DNA of 32,059 nucleotides from Clostridia bacterium. GTDB taxonomy: Bacteria > Bacillota > Clostridia > Oscillospirales > CAG-272. Of this stretch, positions 1 to 7,634 are shown in pieces (positions within the stretch are counted from its first letter, which is position 1; the number at the start of each line of letters is the position of its first letter). The DNA lies in contig JAGALA010000028.1 of the NCBI GenBank assembly GCA_017625935.1, forward strand, positions 1 to 32,059, in the 5' to 3' direction. The translations under genes were made by a program, and so were the position numbers. A model generated the notes under the pieces. That model was not told the DNA's origin. It worked only from the letters and a program-made list of their open reading frames with translations, and did not search any database.

Positions 1-41
1 CCCCACTGGGGAAGGCTTTTAAGACCGGCGCCGTCCCCTAC
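1..41. repeat. Partial REP-like palindromic element at window edge
   Basis: The first 16 bases form the right half of the CCTTCCCC-loop-GGGGAAGG palindrome that recurs at about 3302 and 3454. They are followed by a GTCCCCTAC end at 34-41, which is the reverse complement of the GTAGGGG start of the other REP family in this window. The left half lies outside the window, so the full element cannot be seen. No gene is visible between here and the uvrA stop at 344. Confidence 0.55.
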
Positions 42-47
42 GAATTA

Positions 48-175
48 ATCAACGCATCGCGTTGTATATCATCACATCTTGATGTGCATATCACCGCACG
101 AAGTGTGCATATCATCACGCAATATGCGTGCATTTCGGCGTGTATATCATCAACCGCAGGTTGCATTTTAACGCA
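48..175. repeat. Hairpin array 1 (ATATCATC-linker family)
   Basis: Five small stem-loops sit in a row, joined by a near-constant linker (G)CATATCATC. They are AACGC-ATC-GCGTT at 51-63, ACATC-TT-GATGT at 74-85, CGCAC-GAA-GTGTG at 95-107 (one G-T pair), ACGCA-ATA-TGCGT at 117-129 and AACC-GCA-GGTT at 152-162. Stem sequences differ from unit to unit but pairing is kept. A degenerate unit lies near 131-142. The array has no coding potential worth calling and lies downstream of uvrA, beyond array 2. Function unknown. Confidence 0.8.
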
Positions 176-240
176 AAAAGAGCATCCTTTACTCGGACGC
201 CCTTTTACAAATATAAATATAATAAATGACAATTAATGTA

Positions 241-343
241 GTATTGCAACAATTCATGTAACGAAGTTACAATTTATGCCAACAGGCAATTCATGTGTCC
301 TTGACACGATTTATGCAACCTCGTTGCAATTCATGGCACAGCC
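241..343. repeat. Hairpin array 2 (AATTCATG-linker family), abuts uvrA stop
   Basis: Tandem mini-hairpins are joined by CAATTCATG or CAATTTATG linkers: TAAC-GAA-GTTA at 259-269, GCC-AACA-GGC at 278-287, GTGTC-CTT-GACAC at 295-307 and GCAAC-CTC-GTTGC at 315-327. A weaker unit lies at about 241-250. The array runs to within about 8 bases of the uvrA stop codon, so it would form the 3' end of a uvrA message. There is no clear U-tract after any of the stems, so it does not look like a standard terminator. Confidence 0.8.
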
Positions 344-3178
344 TTAATCCTTATACCCGTTTAACGCCTTTTTCACGTATCTGCCCGTGTGTGAATTTGG
401 GTTCTTTGCAACCTCCTCGGGTGTACCCGTGGCAACAACCGTGCCACCACCGTCGCCGCCCTCGGGGCCGAGGTCGATAATATAGTCTGCAGTCTTTATT
501 ATATCAAGGTTATGCTCGATAACTATAATGCTGTTGCCCGCATCGACAAGGCGCTCTAGCACGTAAATCAGCTTCTTTACGTCATCCGTGTGAAGTCCCG
601 TTGTCGGCTCGTCAAGGATATAAATCGTTTTGCCCGTGGAGCGCTTTGAAAGCTCCGTTGCCAGCTTAACTCTTTGTGCCTCGCCGCCCGACAAGGTTGT
701 TGAGGACTGACCTATTTTAACGTAGCCAAGACCAACGTCGCACATAGTTTGCAGCTTCTTTGAAATAGACGGTATCTCGGAGAAGAAGGAAACGCCCTCC
801 TCCGCGGTCATTTCAAGCACGTCGGAGATGTTCTTCCCCTTGAATTTTACCTCCAAGGTGTCCTTGTTGTAGCGCTTGCCCTTACACACGTCGCACTTAA
901 CGTAAACGTCGGGCAAAAAGTGCATTTCTATCTTCTTAACGCCGTCACCCTCGCACGCTTCGCACCTGCCGCCTTTTACGTTAAAGGAGAAGCGGCCTGG
1001 ACCGTACGAACGCATTTTTGCATCGGGTGTTTTTGCAAATAAATCGCGTATTTCCGTGAAAAGACCCGTATACGTGGCTGGATTTGAGCGTGGAGTTCTT
1101 CCAATCGGGGATTGGTCAATGGCTATTACCTTATCAAGATTTTCGTAGCCCTCAATCCTTTCGCACTTGCCCGGAAAGGTGATTGCGCGGTTCAATATTC
1201 TTGAAAGATTTTGCAAAAGTATTCTGTTTATAAGCGAGGATTTTCCCGAGCCCGAAACGCCCGTTACCGCCACAAAGCAGCCGAGCGGAATTTCAACGTC
1301 AATATTTTTTAGGTTGTTTTCCTGAGCGCCTATGATTTTTAGGCTCGCGCCGTTACCCTTGCGCCTTGTTTTCGGTATTTCGATAGTTTTTCTGCCGCTT
1401 AAGTATGCGCCCGTTATCGAGTTTTCATTCTGCATTATCTCCTCGGGCGTGCCTGAGGCAACAACCGTTCCGCCGTGAACGCCTGCCCCGGGGCCGATAT
1501 CTATAATGTAGTCGGATTCAAGCATAGTTTCCTCGTCATGCTCAACGACAATAACGCTGTTTCCAACGTCGCGCAGCTTCTTTAATGTTGCAATAAGCTT
1601 TGAATTGTCGCGCTGATGCAGACCTATCGACGGCTCGTCAAGAATATACAAAACGCCAACCAAGGATGAGCCTATCTGAGTTGCCAGTCTGATTCTTTGT
1701 GCCTCGCCGCCCGAGAGGGAAGCGCTCTTTCTTGCAAGCGTAAGATATTCAAGGCCAACGCTTTTTAAGAAGCCGAGTCGCGCACGGATTTCCTTTAATA
1801 TATCGCGCGCAATATCTGCCTTGCCGCCCTCAAAGCTGAGATTTTCAAAAAACTCAAGAGATGCGCCAATTGACATACGGCAAAGCTCGTCAATGTTCTT
1901 GCCGCCAATCTTAACCGAGAGGGAAAGCTTGTTTAAGCGCGCGCCGCCGCACACAGGACAGGGCGTTTCCTCAATAAACTGCTCGTAGTACTCGTTGCCC
2001 ATCATTGCCATTCGGGTTTCGATGGTTTTGATTACACCCTCAAATTTTACGGTTTGACGTCTGTGCTGCTTTGCAAAATAGCGGTCTATAGTGTAGTATT
2101 CGTCACCCGTGCCGTATAAAATCGCGTTTAGCTGCTCGGGCGTAAAATCCTTAATTGGTGTGTCAAGTGAAGCGCCGATATGCTTGCAAACGGCAGAGAA
2201 AAGAGGCCAAGTCCAGCTTTCCTCGTCAATTGTTTTAAATCCGTTTACCTGCACCGCACCCTCGGAAAGCGAAAGATTTTTGTCGGGAATAATTTTATCG
2301 GGTGAGATGTTGCGCATCTCGCCAATGCCAAGACAGTGCGGACACGCGCCAAAGGGATTGTTAAAGGAAAATGCACGCGGCTCAAGCTCGCCAAAGCTGA
2401 TTCCGTGGTCGGGACAGGCGTAGCTCGTTGAAAACTCGTACATTACACCCTCGCCCTCGCGCGGCATAGTCAAAATATTAACCCTGCCCTCGCTTGCACG
2501 CAATGCACTCTCAACCGAGTCGGATAGGCGCGAGCGTATTCCGTCCTTCATCACAAGACGGTCAATAACTATATCGATATCGTGCTTTTTGGTCAGCTCA
2601 AGCTCAATATCCTCGCTAAGGTCGTAAACCACGCCGTCAACACGTATTCTTGCGTAGCCGCCTCTGCGCGCCTCGGCAAGCACCTTTTCGTGTCTGCCCT
2701 TTTTGCCGCGCACTATGGGAGAAAGCACCATAAAGCGCTCACCCTCGTTAAGCGAGAGGATTTGGTCTATAATCTGGTCAACGCTCTGCTGCTTGATTTC
2801 CTTGCCGCACTCAGGGCAGTAAACTGTGCCGAGGCGCGCGTAGAGCAGACGGAGATAGTCGTAAATCTCAGTCACCGTGCCAACAGTTGAGCGTGGGTTT
2901 TTCGAGGTGGTTTTTTGGTCTATCGAGATAGCGGGGGAAAGACCTTCAATGCTATCAATATCGGGCTTGTCGAGCTGTCCGAGGAACTGCCTTGCATAAG
3001 AGGACAGCGACTCAACAAAGCGCCTGTGTCCCTCGGCGTATATGGTGTCAAATGCCAAGGAGCTTTTGCCCGAGCCCGAAAGCCCCGTCAAAATAACGAG
3101 CTTGTCGCGCGGAATGGTGACGTCTATATTTTTTAGGTTGTGGACGCGTGCGCCCTTAATTTCAATTTTGTCCTTCAT
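344..3178 (-). CDS. uvrA: UvrABC excinuclease subunit A
   Basis: DNA-damage recognition ATPase of nucleotide excision repair; a UvrA dimer loads UvrB at lesions in the cytoplasm. The protein is 944 residues, the normal family length. Two ABC ATPase halves are visible: Walker [10 protein letters not shown] at residues 32-40 and GVSGSGKSS near 640, with LSGGEAQR signatures near 488 and 826, each followed by an ILDEP Walker B. Zinc-binding CxxC pairs are present (CPECG near 120, CPHC near 281, CPVCG near 410, and CEAC with CDVC near 737-763). The start has an AAAAGGA Shine-Dalgarno about 7 bases upstream. The gene lies downstream of uvrB on the same strand, the usual order in Bacillota, but 337 bases of repeats separate them. 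No promoter was recognised in that gap, so co-transcription with uvrB is likely but not shown. Confidence 0.97.
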   Translation of the reverse strand: MKDKIEIKGARVHNLKNIDVTIPRDKLVILTGLSGSGKSSLAFDTIYAEGHRRFVESLSSYARQFLGQLDKPDIDSIEGLSPAISIDQKTTSKNPRSTVGTVTEIYDYLRLLYARLGTVYCPECGKEIKQQSVDQIIDQILSLNEGERFMVLSPIVRGKKGRHEKVLAEARRGGYARIRVDGVVYDLSEDIELELTKKHDIDIVIDRLVMKDGIRSRLSDSVESALRASEGRVNILTMPREGEGVMYEFSTSYACPDHGISFGELEPRAFSFNNPFGACPHCLGIGEMRNISPDKIIPDKNLSLSEGAVQVNGFKTIDEESWTWPLFSAVCKHIGASLDTPIKDFTPEQLNAILYGTGDEYYTIDRYFAKQHRRQTVKFEGVIKTIETRMAMMGNEYYEQFIEETPCPVCGGARLNKLSLSVKIGGKNIDELCRMSIGASLEFFENLSFEGGKADIARDILKEIRARLGFLKSVGLEYLTLARKSASLSGGEAQRIRLATQIGSSLVGVLYILDEPSIGLHQRDNSKLIATLKKLRDVGNSVIVVEHDEETMLESDYIIDIGPGAGVHGGTVVASGTPEEIMQNENSITGAYLSGRKTIEIPKTRRKGNGASLKIIGAQENNLKNIDVEIPLGCFVAVTGVSGSGKSSLINRILLQNLSRILNRAITFPGKCERIEGYENLDKVIAIDQSPIGRTPRSNPATYTGLFTEIRDLFAKTPDAKMRSYGPGRFSFNVKGGRCEACEGDGVKKIEMHFLPDVYVKCDVCKGKRYNKDTLEVKFKGKNISDVLEMTAEEGVSFFSEIPSISKKLQTMCDVGLGYVKIGQSSTTLSGGEAQRVKLATELSKRSTGKTIYILDEPTTGLHTDDVKKLIYVLERLVDAGNSIIVIEHNLDIIKTADYIIDLGPEGGDGGGTVVATGTPEEVAKNPNSHTGRYVKKALNGYKD

Positions 3179-3193
3179 TTGTTTTCCTTTTGT

Positions 3194-3240
3194 GTAGGGG
3201 CGACCGTTGGCCGTCCGTTATGACGTCTTTGACGTCGTAT
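3194..3240. repeat. REP-like repeat upstream of uvrA
   Basis: The sequence begins GTAGGGGCGACC, then a 3-base loop and GGCCGTCC, a subtype of the GTAGGGG repeat family found elsewhere in the window (for example 21640-21659 in the opposite orientation). It is followed by GACGTC-TTT-GACGTC at 3222-3236, two copies of a 6-bp palindrome. It lies only about 15 bases upstream of the uvrA start and would be part of a uvrB-uvrA message. Confidence 0.6.
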
Positions 3241-3241
3241 A

Positions 3242-3304
3242 TTGTTTTTTAGTAATTTTAAGTTCTTTAATTCTATCTCTTAAATATGATGCTTTTATTC
3301 CTGC
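3242..3304 (-). pseudogene. Relic uvrB 3' end, copy 3 (outermost)
   Basis: On the minus strand this encodes [17 protein letters not shown], the last 17 residues of UvrB with one replacement (A to S). The stop codon has become CAA, and the frame continues for 7 more codons to a TAA. Compared with the live uvrB end, the other codon differences are synonymous (for example TTA for TTG, GAT for GAC, AGA for CGC, CTT for TTA). It is preceded on the minus strand by the palindromic element at 3302-3385. No start site is visible; it is a detached gene tail. Confidence 0.75.
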
Positions 3305-3391
3305 CTTCCCCAGTGGGGGAAGGGGGACCGCGCCCGAAAAGCAACAAAGACGTTAAAATAAAATCAACGCGGTGGATGAGGTGTAAAACCC
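3302..3391. repeat. Palindromic REP-like element between uvrB tail copies 2 and 3
   Basis: CCTTCCCC-AGT-GGGGGAAGG forms a near-perfect hairpin at 3304-3323. It is followed by ACCGCG ... CGCGGT (3327-3332 pairing with about 3367-3373) and GGATGAGGTG at 3374-3383. The same framework recurs at 3454-3505. The central part here carries about 35 extra bases not present in the other copy. On the minus strand the element starts right after a uvrB tail and ends right before the next one. Confidence 0.7.
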
Positions 3392-3395
3392 AAGC

Positions 3396-3454
3396 TTATT
3401 TTTTGGTTATTTTTAATTCCTTGATGCGGTCTCTCAGGTAAGCAGCTTTCATTC
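3396..3454 (-). pseudogene. Relic uvrB 3' end, copy 2
   Basis: On the minus strand this reads [19 protein letters not shown] then TAA. The last 17 residues are identical to the live UvrB C terminus, while five codons differ, all synonymously (GCT for GCA, TAC for TAT, CTG for TTG, ATC for ATT, AAG for AAA). The homology continues past the stop (AAGCTT, one mismatch, GGTTTTACACC), and the copy lies exactly 120 bases from the live end. It is preceded by a palindromic element, so it is a detached C-terminal segment rather than a gene. Confidence 0.85.
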
Positions 3455-3510
3455 CTGCCTTCCCCTTGAGGGGAAGGTGTCAGCGGAGCTGACGGATGAG
3501 GTGTAAAACC
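3454..3510. repeat. Palindromic REP-like element between live uvrB end and tail copy 2
   Basis: CCTTCCCC-TTGA-GGGGAAGG at 3459-3478 forms a perfect hairpin. It is followed by GTCAGC-GGA-GCTGAC, a second perfect hairpin at 3479-3493, and GGATGAGGTG with a TAAAACC tail. This two-hairpin design matches the element in the ABC exporter tail at 13566-13620 (CTCCCTT...AAGGGAG followed by GTCAGC...GCTGAC). The family is known to me only as a common intergenic repeat of Clostridia-type genomes. Confidence 0.75.
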
Positions 3511-3515
3511 TAAGC

Positions 3516-5474
3516 TTATTTTTTGGTTATTTTTAATTCTTTAATGCGGTCTCTCAAATATGCAGCTTTCTCAAATTCCAGCTTCGCTGAAGCGGAGCGC
3601 ATTTCCTTTGTTAATTCGGCAATGAGCTTTTCCTTGTCGTGCGCGCTCATCTTTGCGCTTGCTTTCTTGTCTGATTTTTTGCCAAGGTCAATTACGTCGT
3701 GTACGCTCTTTATGATGGTTTGTGGCACAATTCCGTGCGCCTCGTTATATTCGGTTTGCACTCTGCGGCGGCGCTCCGTTTCGTCTATTGCATTTTTCAT
3801 CGAGCGCGTAACGGTGTCCGCGTATAAGATAACCTTGCCGCTTGCGTTTCTTGCCGCACGGCCAATTGTCTGAATTAGTGAAGTTTCGGAGCGGAAAAGA
3901 CCTTCCTTGTCGGCATCCAAAATCAAAACGAGCGACACCTCGGGGATGTCAAGACCCTCACGAAGCAGGTTGATGCCAACAAGCACGTCGAATTCGCCAA
4001 GGCGCAGGCTTCTTATTATCTCCATGCGCTCAAGCGTGTCAACGTTGTGGTGTATATATTTTGCCTTCAAGCCGTTTTCGTTAAGGTAGTCGGTTAAGTC
4101 CTCTGCCATTTTCGTTGTCAAGGTGGTGACAAGCACCCGCTCACCCTTTTCGGCACGAAGCTTGATTTCACCCATTGAGTCATCAACCTGGGCGGCGATG
4201 GGGCGAATTTCAACCTGCGGGTCAACAAGTCCTGTCGGACGGATTAACTGCTCGGCAACGACGGTGGAGTTCTTTTTCTCAAACTCGGCAGGGGTAGCCG
4301 ACACAAAAACGGTCTGGTTTAATTTTGACAAAAATTCCTCAAAATAGAGAGGGCGGTTGTCGTAAGCCGATGGCAGTCGGAAGCCAAACTCAACGAGATT
4401 TTTCTTTCTTGCAAGGTCGCCGCCGCTCATTCCTCTGATCTGAGGCACCGACACGTGGCTCTCGTCAATGAACATAATGTAGTCATCGGGGAAATAGTCA
4501 AGCAAGGTGTACGGTGTTGAGCCGGGGGCACGACCCGAGAGAATGCGCGAATAGTTTTCAACGCCGGAGCAGAAGCCTATCTCACGTAGCATTTCAATGT
4601 CGTATTTGGTGCGCTCCTCAATTCTTTGCGCCTCAAGGAGCTTGTTTTGGGACTTGAAAAATTCCACGCGCTCGACCATTTCATCGTGTATTTGCTTCAG
4701 CGCCGCCTCGCGCTTGTCGTCTGACACAACGTAGTGGTTGGCGGGAAAAATTGCGGTGTAGGAAAGATTTCTTAAAATCTCACCCGTCAAGGTGTTTATC
4801 TCCGAGAGCGAGTCAACCTCGTCACCGAAAAAGTCAACGCGGATTGCTTTGTCGGACGATGATGAGGGGAAAATTTCAACCACGTCCCCGCGTATTCTGA
4901 ATTTATTACGTACGAAATTGATGTCGTTTCTTTCGTAGCTCAATGCAACGAGCTTCCTTACCAAATCATCGCGCGAAAGCTCCATTCCTTGACGTAGGTC
5001 GATGAGCATATTGTGGTATTCGTTTGGATCACCGAGGGAGTAAATGCACGAAACGGACGCAACGATAATAACGTCGCGGCGCTCGAAAAGAGAGCTTGTC
5101 GCGCTATGGCGCAGCTTGTCTATCTCGTCATTGACAAGGGCATCCTTTTCAATATACATGTCCTTACCGGGAATGTACGCCTCGGGCTGATAGTAGTCAT
5201 AGTAGGAAACAAAGTATTCAACGGCGGAGTCGGGAAAAAGCTCGCGCATTTCTGTGCAAACCTGTGCCGCCAAGGTCTTGTTAGGCTCTAAAATGATGGT
5301 CGGACGGTTGACGTTTTTAATTACGTTTGCCATTGTAAAGGTCTTGCCCGAGCCTGTTACGCCCAAAAGCGTCTGCATTTTCTCGCCGCGCAAAATTCCC
5401 TCGGTCAAGGTCTTTATCGCACTCGGCTGGTCGCCTGTCGGCTGATGTGGGCTTTTCAGCACAAATTCGTTCAT
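3516..5474 (-). CDS. uvrB: UvrABC excinuclease subunit B
   Basis: Central subunit of nucleotide excision repair: a DNA helicase-like ATPase that clamps damaged DNA after hand-over from UvrA and recruits UvrC. The protein is 652 residues, a normal length. It shows Walker A GVTGSGKT at residues 38-45, the damage-probing beta-hairpin [12 protein letters not shown] at 91-102, a Walker B FIDESH near 338, helicase motifs such as QTIGRAAR, and a C-terminal UVR domain ending [14 protein letters not shown], which contacts UvrC. The start at 5474 has AAAGGAG 11 bases upstream, a little far. The 3' end is unusual: two further copies of its last 17 codons lie downstream, separated by palindromic elements. 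A hairpin array separates it from hslO upstream, with no obvious promoter. Confidence 0.97.
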   Translation of the reverse strand: MNEFVLKSPHQPTGDQPSAIKTLTEGILRGEKMQTLLGVTGSGKTFTMANVIKNVNRPTIILEPNKTLAAQVCTEMRELFPDSAVEYFVSYYDYYQPEAYIPGKDMYIEKDALVNDEIDKLRHSATSSLFERRDVIIVASVSCIYSLGDPNEYHNMLIDLRQGMELSRDDLVRKLVALSYERNDINFVRNKFRIRGDVVEIFPSSSSDKAIRVDFFGDEVDSLSEINTLTGEILRNLSYTAIFPANHYVVSDDKREAALKQIHDEMVERVEFFKSQNKLLEAQRIEERTKYDIEMLREIGFCSGVENYSRILSGRAPGSTPYTLLDYFPDDYIMFIDESHVSVPQIRGMSGGDLARKKNLVEFGFRLPSAYDNRPLYFEEFLSKLNQTVFVSATPAEFEKKNSTVVAEQLIRPTGLVDPQVEIRPIAAQVDDSMGEIKLRAEKGERVLVTTLTTKMAEDLTDYLNENGLKAKYIHHNVDTLERMEIIRSLRLGEFDVLVGINLLREGLDIPEVSLVLILDADKEGLFRSETSLIQTIGRAARNASGKVILYADTVTRSMKNAIDETERRRRVQTEYNEAHGIVPQTIIKSVHDVIDLGKKSDKKASAKMSAHDKEKLIAELTKEMRSASAKLEFEKAAYLRDRIKELKITKK

Positions 5475-5510
5475 TTCACTTCGCTCTCCTTTCTACATCT
5501 TAATGCGCTC

Positions 5511-5770
5511 ACGCAATTTATGCAACTGTGTTGCAATTCATGTCCGCAGGACAATTTATGGTGTCAGCCAATTCATGACACTGCGTGTAAATTCATGTTG
5601 TAAAGCAACAATTCACGCAACTCTGTTTCAATTCATGTCCGCAGGACAATTTATGGTGTCAGTCAATTCATGACACTGCGTGTCAATTCATGAAGCAACG
5701 CTTCAATTCATGCAACTCCGTTGCAATTCATGCCCTTTGGGCAATTCATTTATTCGACTTGTCGAATAAT
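5511..5770. repeat. Hairpin array 3 (AATTCATG-linker family), largest
   Basis: About thirteen tandem units fill the gap between hslO and uvrB. Clear stems with AATTCATG or AATTTATG linkers are GCAAC-TGT-GTTGC (5522-5534), TGTCC-GCA-GGACA (5541-5553), ACAC-TGC-GTGT (5578-5588), TGTTG-TAAAG-CAACA (5596-5610), a second TGTCC-GCA-GGACA, TGACAC-TGC-GTGTCA, TGAAGC-AAC-GCTTCA (5691-5705), TGCAAC-TCC-GTTGCA (5711-5725) and TGCCC-TTT-GGGCA (5731-5743). A final 9-bp stem, TTATTCGAC with GTCGAATAA (5750-5769), overlaps the end of hslO. A block of about 64 bases is duplicated (5534-5597 and 5629-5692). Confidence 0.85.
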
Positions 5771-6639
5771 CTATCTATATCGTTCTTGTCAAATTTGTAT
5801 GTTTTGTCGCAAAAATGGCAAGAAAGCTCAAGGTAGTCAAAGCCCTTTTCCTTCTGCTCGTCAAGGATTTTGTACGCCTCATCCTTGCCAACCGAAACGA
5901 GCGCTCTTTCCGTGCGCGCCCTTTCACAGTCACACTTGTATGAAACGTCAAGCTCGTCAAAAATATCGTACTCAATGTTTGTGAGTGCAACCTTCAAAAT
6001 CTCCTCGTTTGTCATGCCCTTATCGAACATTGAGGAAACATTGTTTAGTAGTGGGGCATTCTTTTCGAGTTGAGTGATAACCTCCTCGTCAGCAAACGGA
6101 AGAAGCTGAATAAACACGCCGCCACTCGCACGACAGCTCATATCGGTGTCAACCAAAACGCCAAGCGCACAAAGCGTCGGTGTCTGCTCGCTAAGTGCGT
6201 AATACTGTGCAATATCCTCGGCAACCTCACCCGAAACAAGCTCGATGTTTCCGTTAAAGGGAAGCTCCTCGTGCGTGTCCTTGGAAACTGAGAGAATACC
6301 GCCGCCGACAATGCCCGAAACGTCAAGCTTTCCGTTTGACTTCAGCGGCGCATCCGCCTGCGGATTTTGAATGTAGCCCTTTACGTTGCCCCAATAGTCG
6401 GCGGTGCAGAGGGTTGTCCCTGCAATACCGTTTCCTCGAATAGCAACGGTGAGTGAACAGCCGTCCTCGGGAAGCATAGTGCCCATTACGCTTGCGGCGG
6501 TCAAGAGCCTGCCGAAAAGCGCAGTCGCGGTCGGTGCGGTTTTGTGGTATTCAATACCCTTGTTTACAATATCGGTTGAGTTAATTACGTATGCGCGGGC
6601 ACTTCCGTCCCTTGTCATAGCGCGTAGTATTTTAGACAT
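5746..6639 (-). CDS. hslO: Redox-regulated chaperone Hsp33
   Basis: Hsp33 is a cytoplasmic holdase activated by oxidation and unfolding; its four zinc-binding cysteines form disulfides under oxidative stress. The protein is 297 residues, the family norm. The cysteines are visible as C236-x-C238 and C274-x-x-C277 (CDC and CHFC), the canonical CxC/CxxC arrangement near the C terminus. The start at 6639 (MSKILRAMT) is chosen because AAGGAGAA lies 6 bases upstream; a longer reading frame begins 18 codons earlier but has no such site. It is probably co-transcribed with the methyltransferase gene 31 bases upstream. The TGA stop falls inside the first AATTCAT linker of hairpin array 3, so the array starts exactly at the gene end. 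Confidence 0.96.
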   Translation of the reverse strand: MSKILRAMTRDGSARAYVINSTDIVNKGIEYHKTAPTATALFGRLLTAASVMGTMLPEDGCSLTVAIRGNGIAGTTLCTADYWGNVKGYIQNPQADAPLKSNGKLDVSGIVGGGILSVSKDTHEELPFNGNIELVSGEVAEDIAQYYALSEQTPTLCALGVLVDTDMSCRASGGVFIQLLPFADEEVITQLEKNAPLLNNVSSMFDKGMTNEEILKVALTNIEYDIFDELDVSYKCDCERARTERALVSVGKDEAYKILDEQKEKGFDYLELSCHFCDKTYKFDKNDIDRLFDKSNK

Positions 6640-6670
6640 ATTTTCTCCTTTTGCACTTACGTACATTCTA

Positions 6671-7426
6671 TTATTTTTTACATCTGCAAACAAAATACCA
6701 TTTTTCGTCGGTATCCGTTGCCGCTTTTTTATTCAAGTCACCGTAAACGGAAATAACCTCGAACCCTGTTTCGCGAAGTAATGCTTCAATTTTTCTTTTT
6801 GAGTAGCATTTTTCCGTTTGTATTTCGTCGTATCGGTCATATTTGCCGTTTTCGTCCTCGCAGAAAATAGAGAGGTAGAATTTGCAAATTCCCGATTTTT
6901 CGTTAAAGGTGCTTTGCCAAGCGAGAAGCGCCTCGTCATTTTCCAAAATGAAATCATTTTTTGCGTAAATTTCACGGAAACGGTAAGGCGTATTTATATC
7001 AAAAACAAACACTCCCTCGGGGATAAGGTAGTTGTGGACAAGCGAAAAGCACTTTTTTACGTCCTCGGCTTTGGTGAGGTAATTTATACTGTCAAGAGTG
7101 CAAACGCACGCATCAACCGTGCCGTAAAGCTCAAACTCGCGCATATCCTGGCATAACAGCAAAACGTCGTCAATTCCGTTTTCATATGCATAATTATGTG
7201 CGCACGCAAGCATATTTTCGCTCATATCAATGCCCGTCATATCATATCCGCACTCGCGTAGCTTAAATGTCAATTTACCCGTGCCGCAAGCAAGGTCTAA
7301 AACAAGCGATGTTTTTGTGCGCTCGTTTTCTTTTATTGTGCTTGATAAAAAATCGGCAAGGGAATCGTAGTCACAACCGAAATTCAAGCTGTCGTAAAAC
7401 TCCGCCAAAGAAGAATATTGCTCCAT
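6671..7426 (-). CDS. Class I SAM-dependent methyltransferase
   Basis: Predicted S-adenosylmethionine-dependent methyltransferase of 251 residues; the substrate is not known. The SAM-binding motif I is VLDLACGTGKLT near residues 43-54, followed by an acidic residue at the end of strand 2 (GIDMSENML), a motif near LLLCQDMREF, and CTLDSINYL. The C-terminal half (KFYLSIFCEDENGKYDRYDE) resembles the small-molecule or tRNA-type branch commonly annotated only as class I methyltransferase. The start at 7426 (MEQYSSLAEFYDSL) has GGGGGGC five bases upstream. A longer frame reaching 7594 merely translates the repeats at 7445-7590. It precedes hslO by 31 bases and probably shares its transcript. Confidence 0.88.
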   Translation of the reverse strand: MEQYSSLAEFYDSLNFGCDYDSLADFLSSTIKENERTKTSLVLDLACGTGKLTFKLRECGYDMTGIDMSENMLACAHNYAYENGIDDVLLLCQDMREFELYGTVDACVCTLDSINYLTKAEDVKKCFSLVHNYLIPEGVFVFDINTPYRFREIYAKNDFILENDEALLAWQSTFNEKSGICKFYLSIFCEDENGKYDRYDEIQTEKCYSKRKIEALLRETGFEVISVYGDLNKKAATDTDEKWYFVCRCKK

Positions 7427-7444
7427 AAAAGCCCCCCATATTAT

Positions 7445-7511
7445 GCGCCCTTGGCGCGTGATATTCGGCAAAGCCGAGTGATATTCACCCACGGTGAGTG
7501 AAATACTTGTA
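7445..7511. repeat. Hairpin array 4 (TGATATTC-linker family)
   Basis: Three tandem mini-hairpins are joined by GTGATATTC linkers: GCGCC-CTT-GGCGC at 7445-7457, CGGC-AAA-GCCG at 7466-7476 and TCACC-CAC-GGTGA at 7485-7497. The linker is the reverse complement of the ATATCA core of array 1, so this is the second family in the opposite orientation. It lies just upstream of the methyltransferase start and would fall in its 5' leader. Confidence 0.75.
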
Positions 7512-7582
7512 GGGGATGGTGTCCGAGAACCCCCAAACCTCATACTTCGGTTCGGGGAACCCCGTGCCTTCGACATCCCGTT
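7511..7582. repeat. REP-like repeat (GTAGGGGATG subtype)
   Basis: The sequence begins GTAGGGGATGGTGTCCGAG and ends CTTCGACATCCC, so the two ends are inverted (GGGATG...CATCCC). A central GGTTC-GGG-GAACC hairpin is near 7550-7562. It resembles a two-headed REP (REPIN-like) element and directly abuts hairpin array 4. Confidence 0.6.
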
Positions 7583-7634
7583 TCCACCAAGCAATGTAAT
7601 ATTATATCATATACAGGCGAAAATGTAAAGAATA

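Noticed and set aside
38..232. 64-residue open frame on the minus strand
   Set aside because: It is translation through hairpin array 1; no ribosome binding site or recognisable protein.
48..345. CRISPR-like array because of regularly spaced short repeats
   Set aside because: Repeats are only 8-9 bases, spacers are 10-15 bases and self-complementary, and no cas genes are present. It does not fit a CRISPR array.
3242..3510. Separate small gene after uvrB
   Set aside because: The coding-like segments are copies of the uvrB tail without starts or ribosome binding sites.
7427..7594. N-terminal extension of the methyltransferase
   Set aside because: The extension translates REP-like and hairpin-array DNA; the ATG at 7426 has a GGGGGG site and matches the usual family start.
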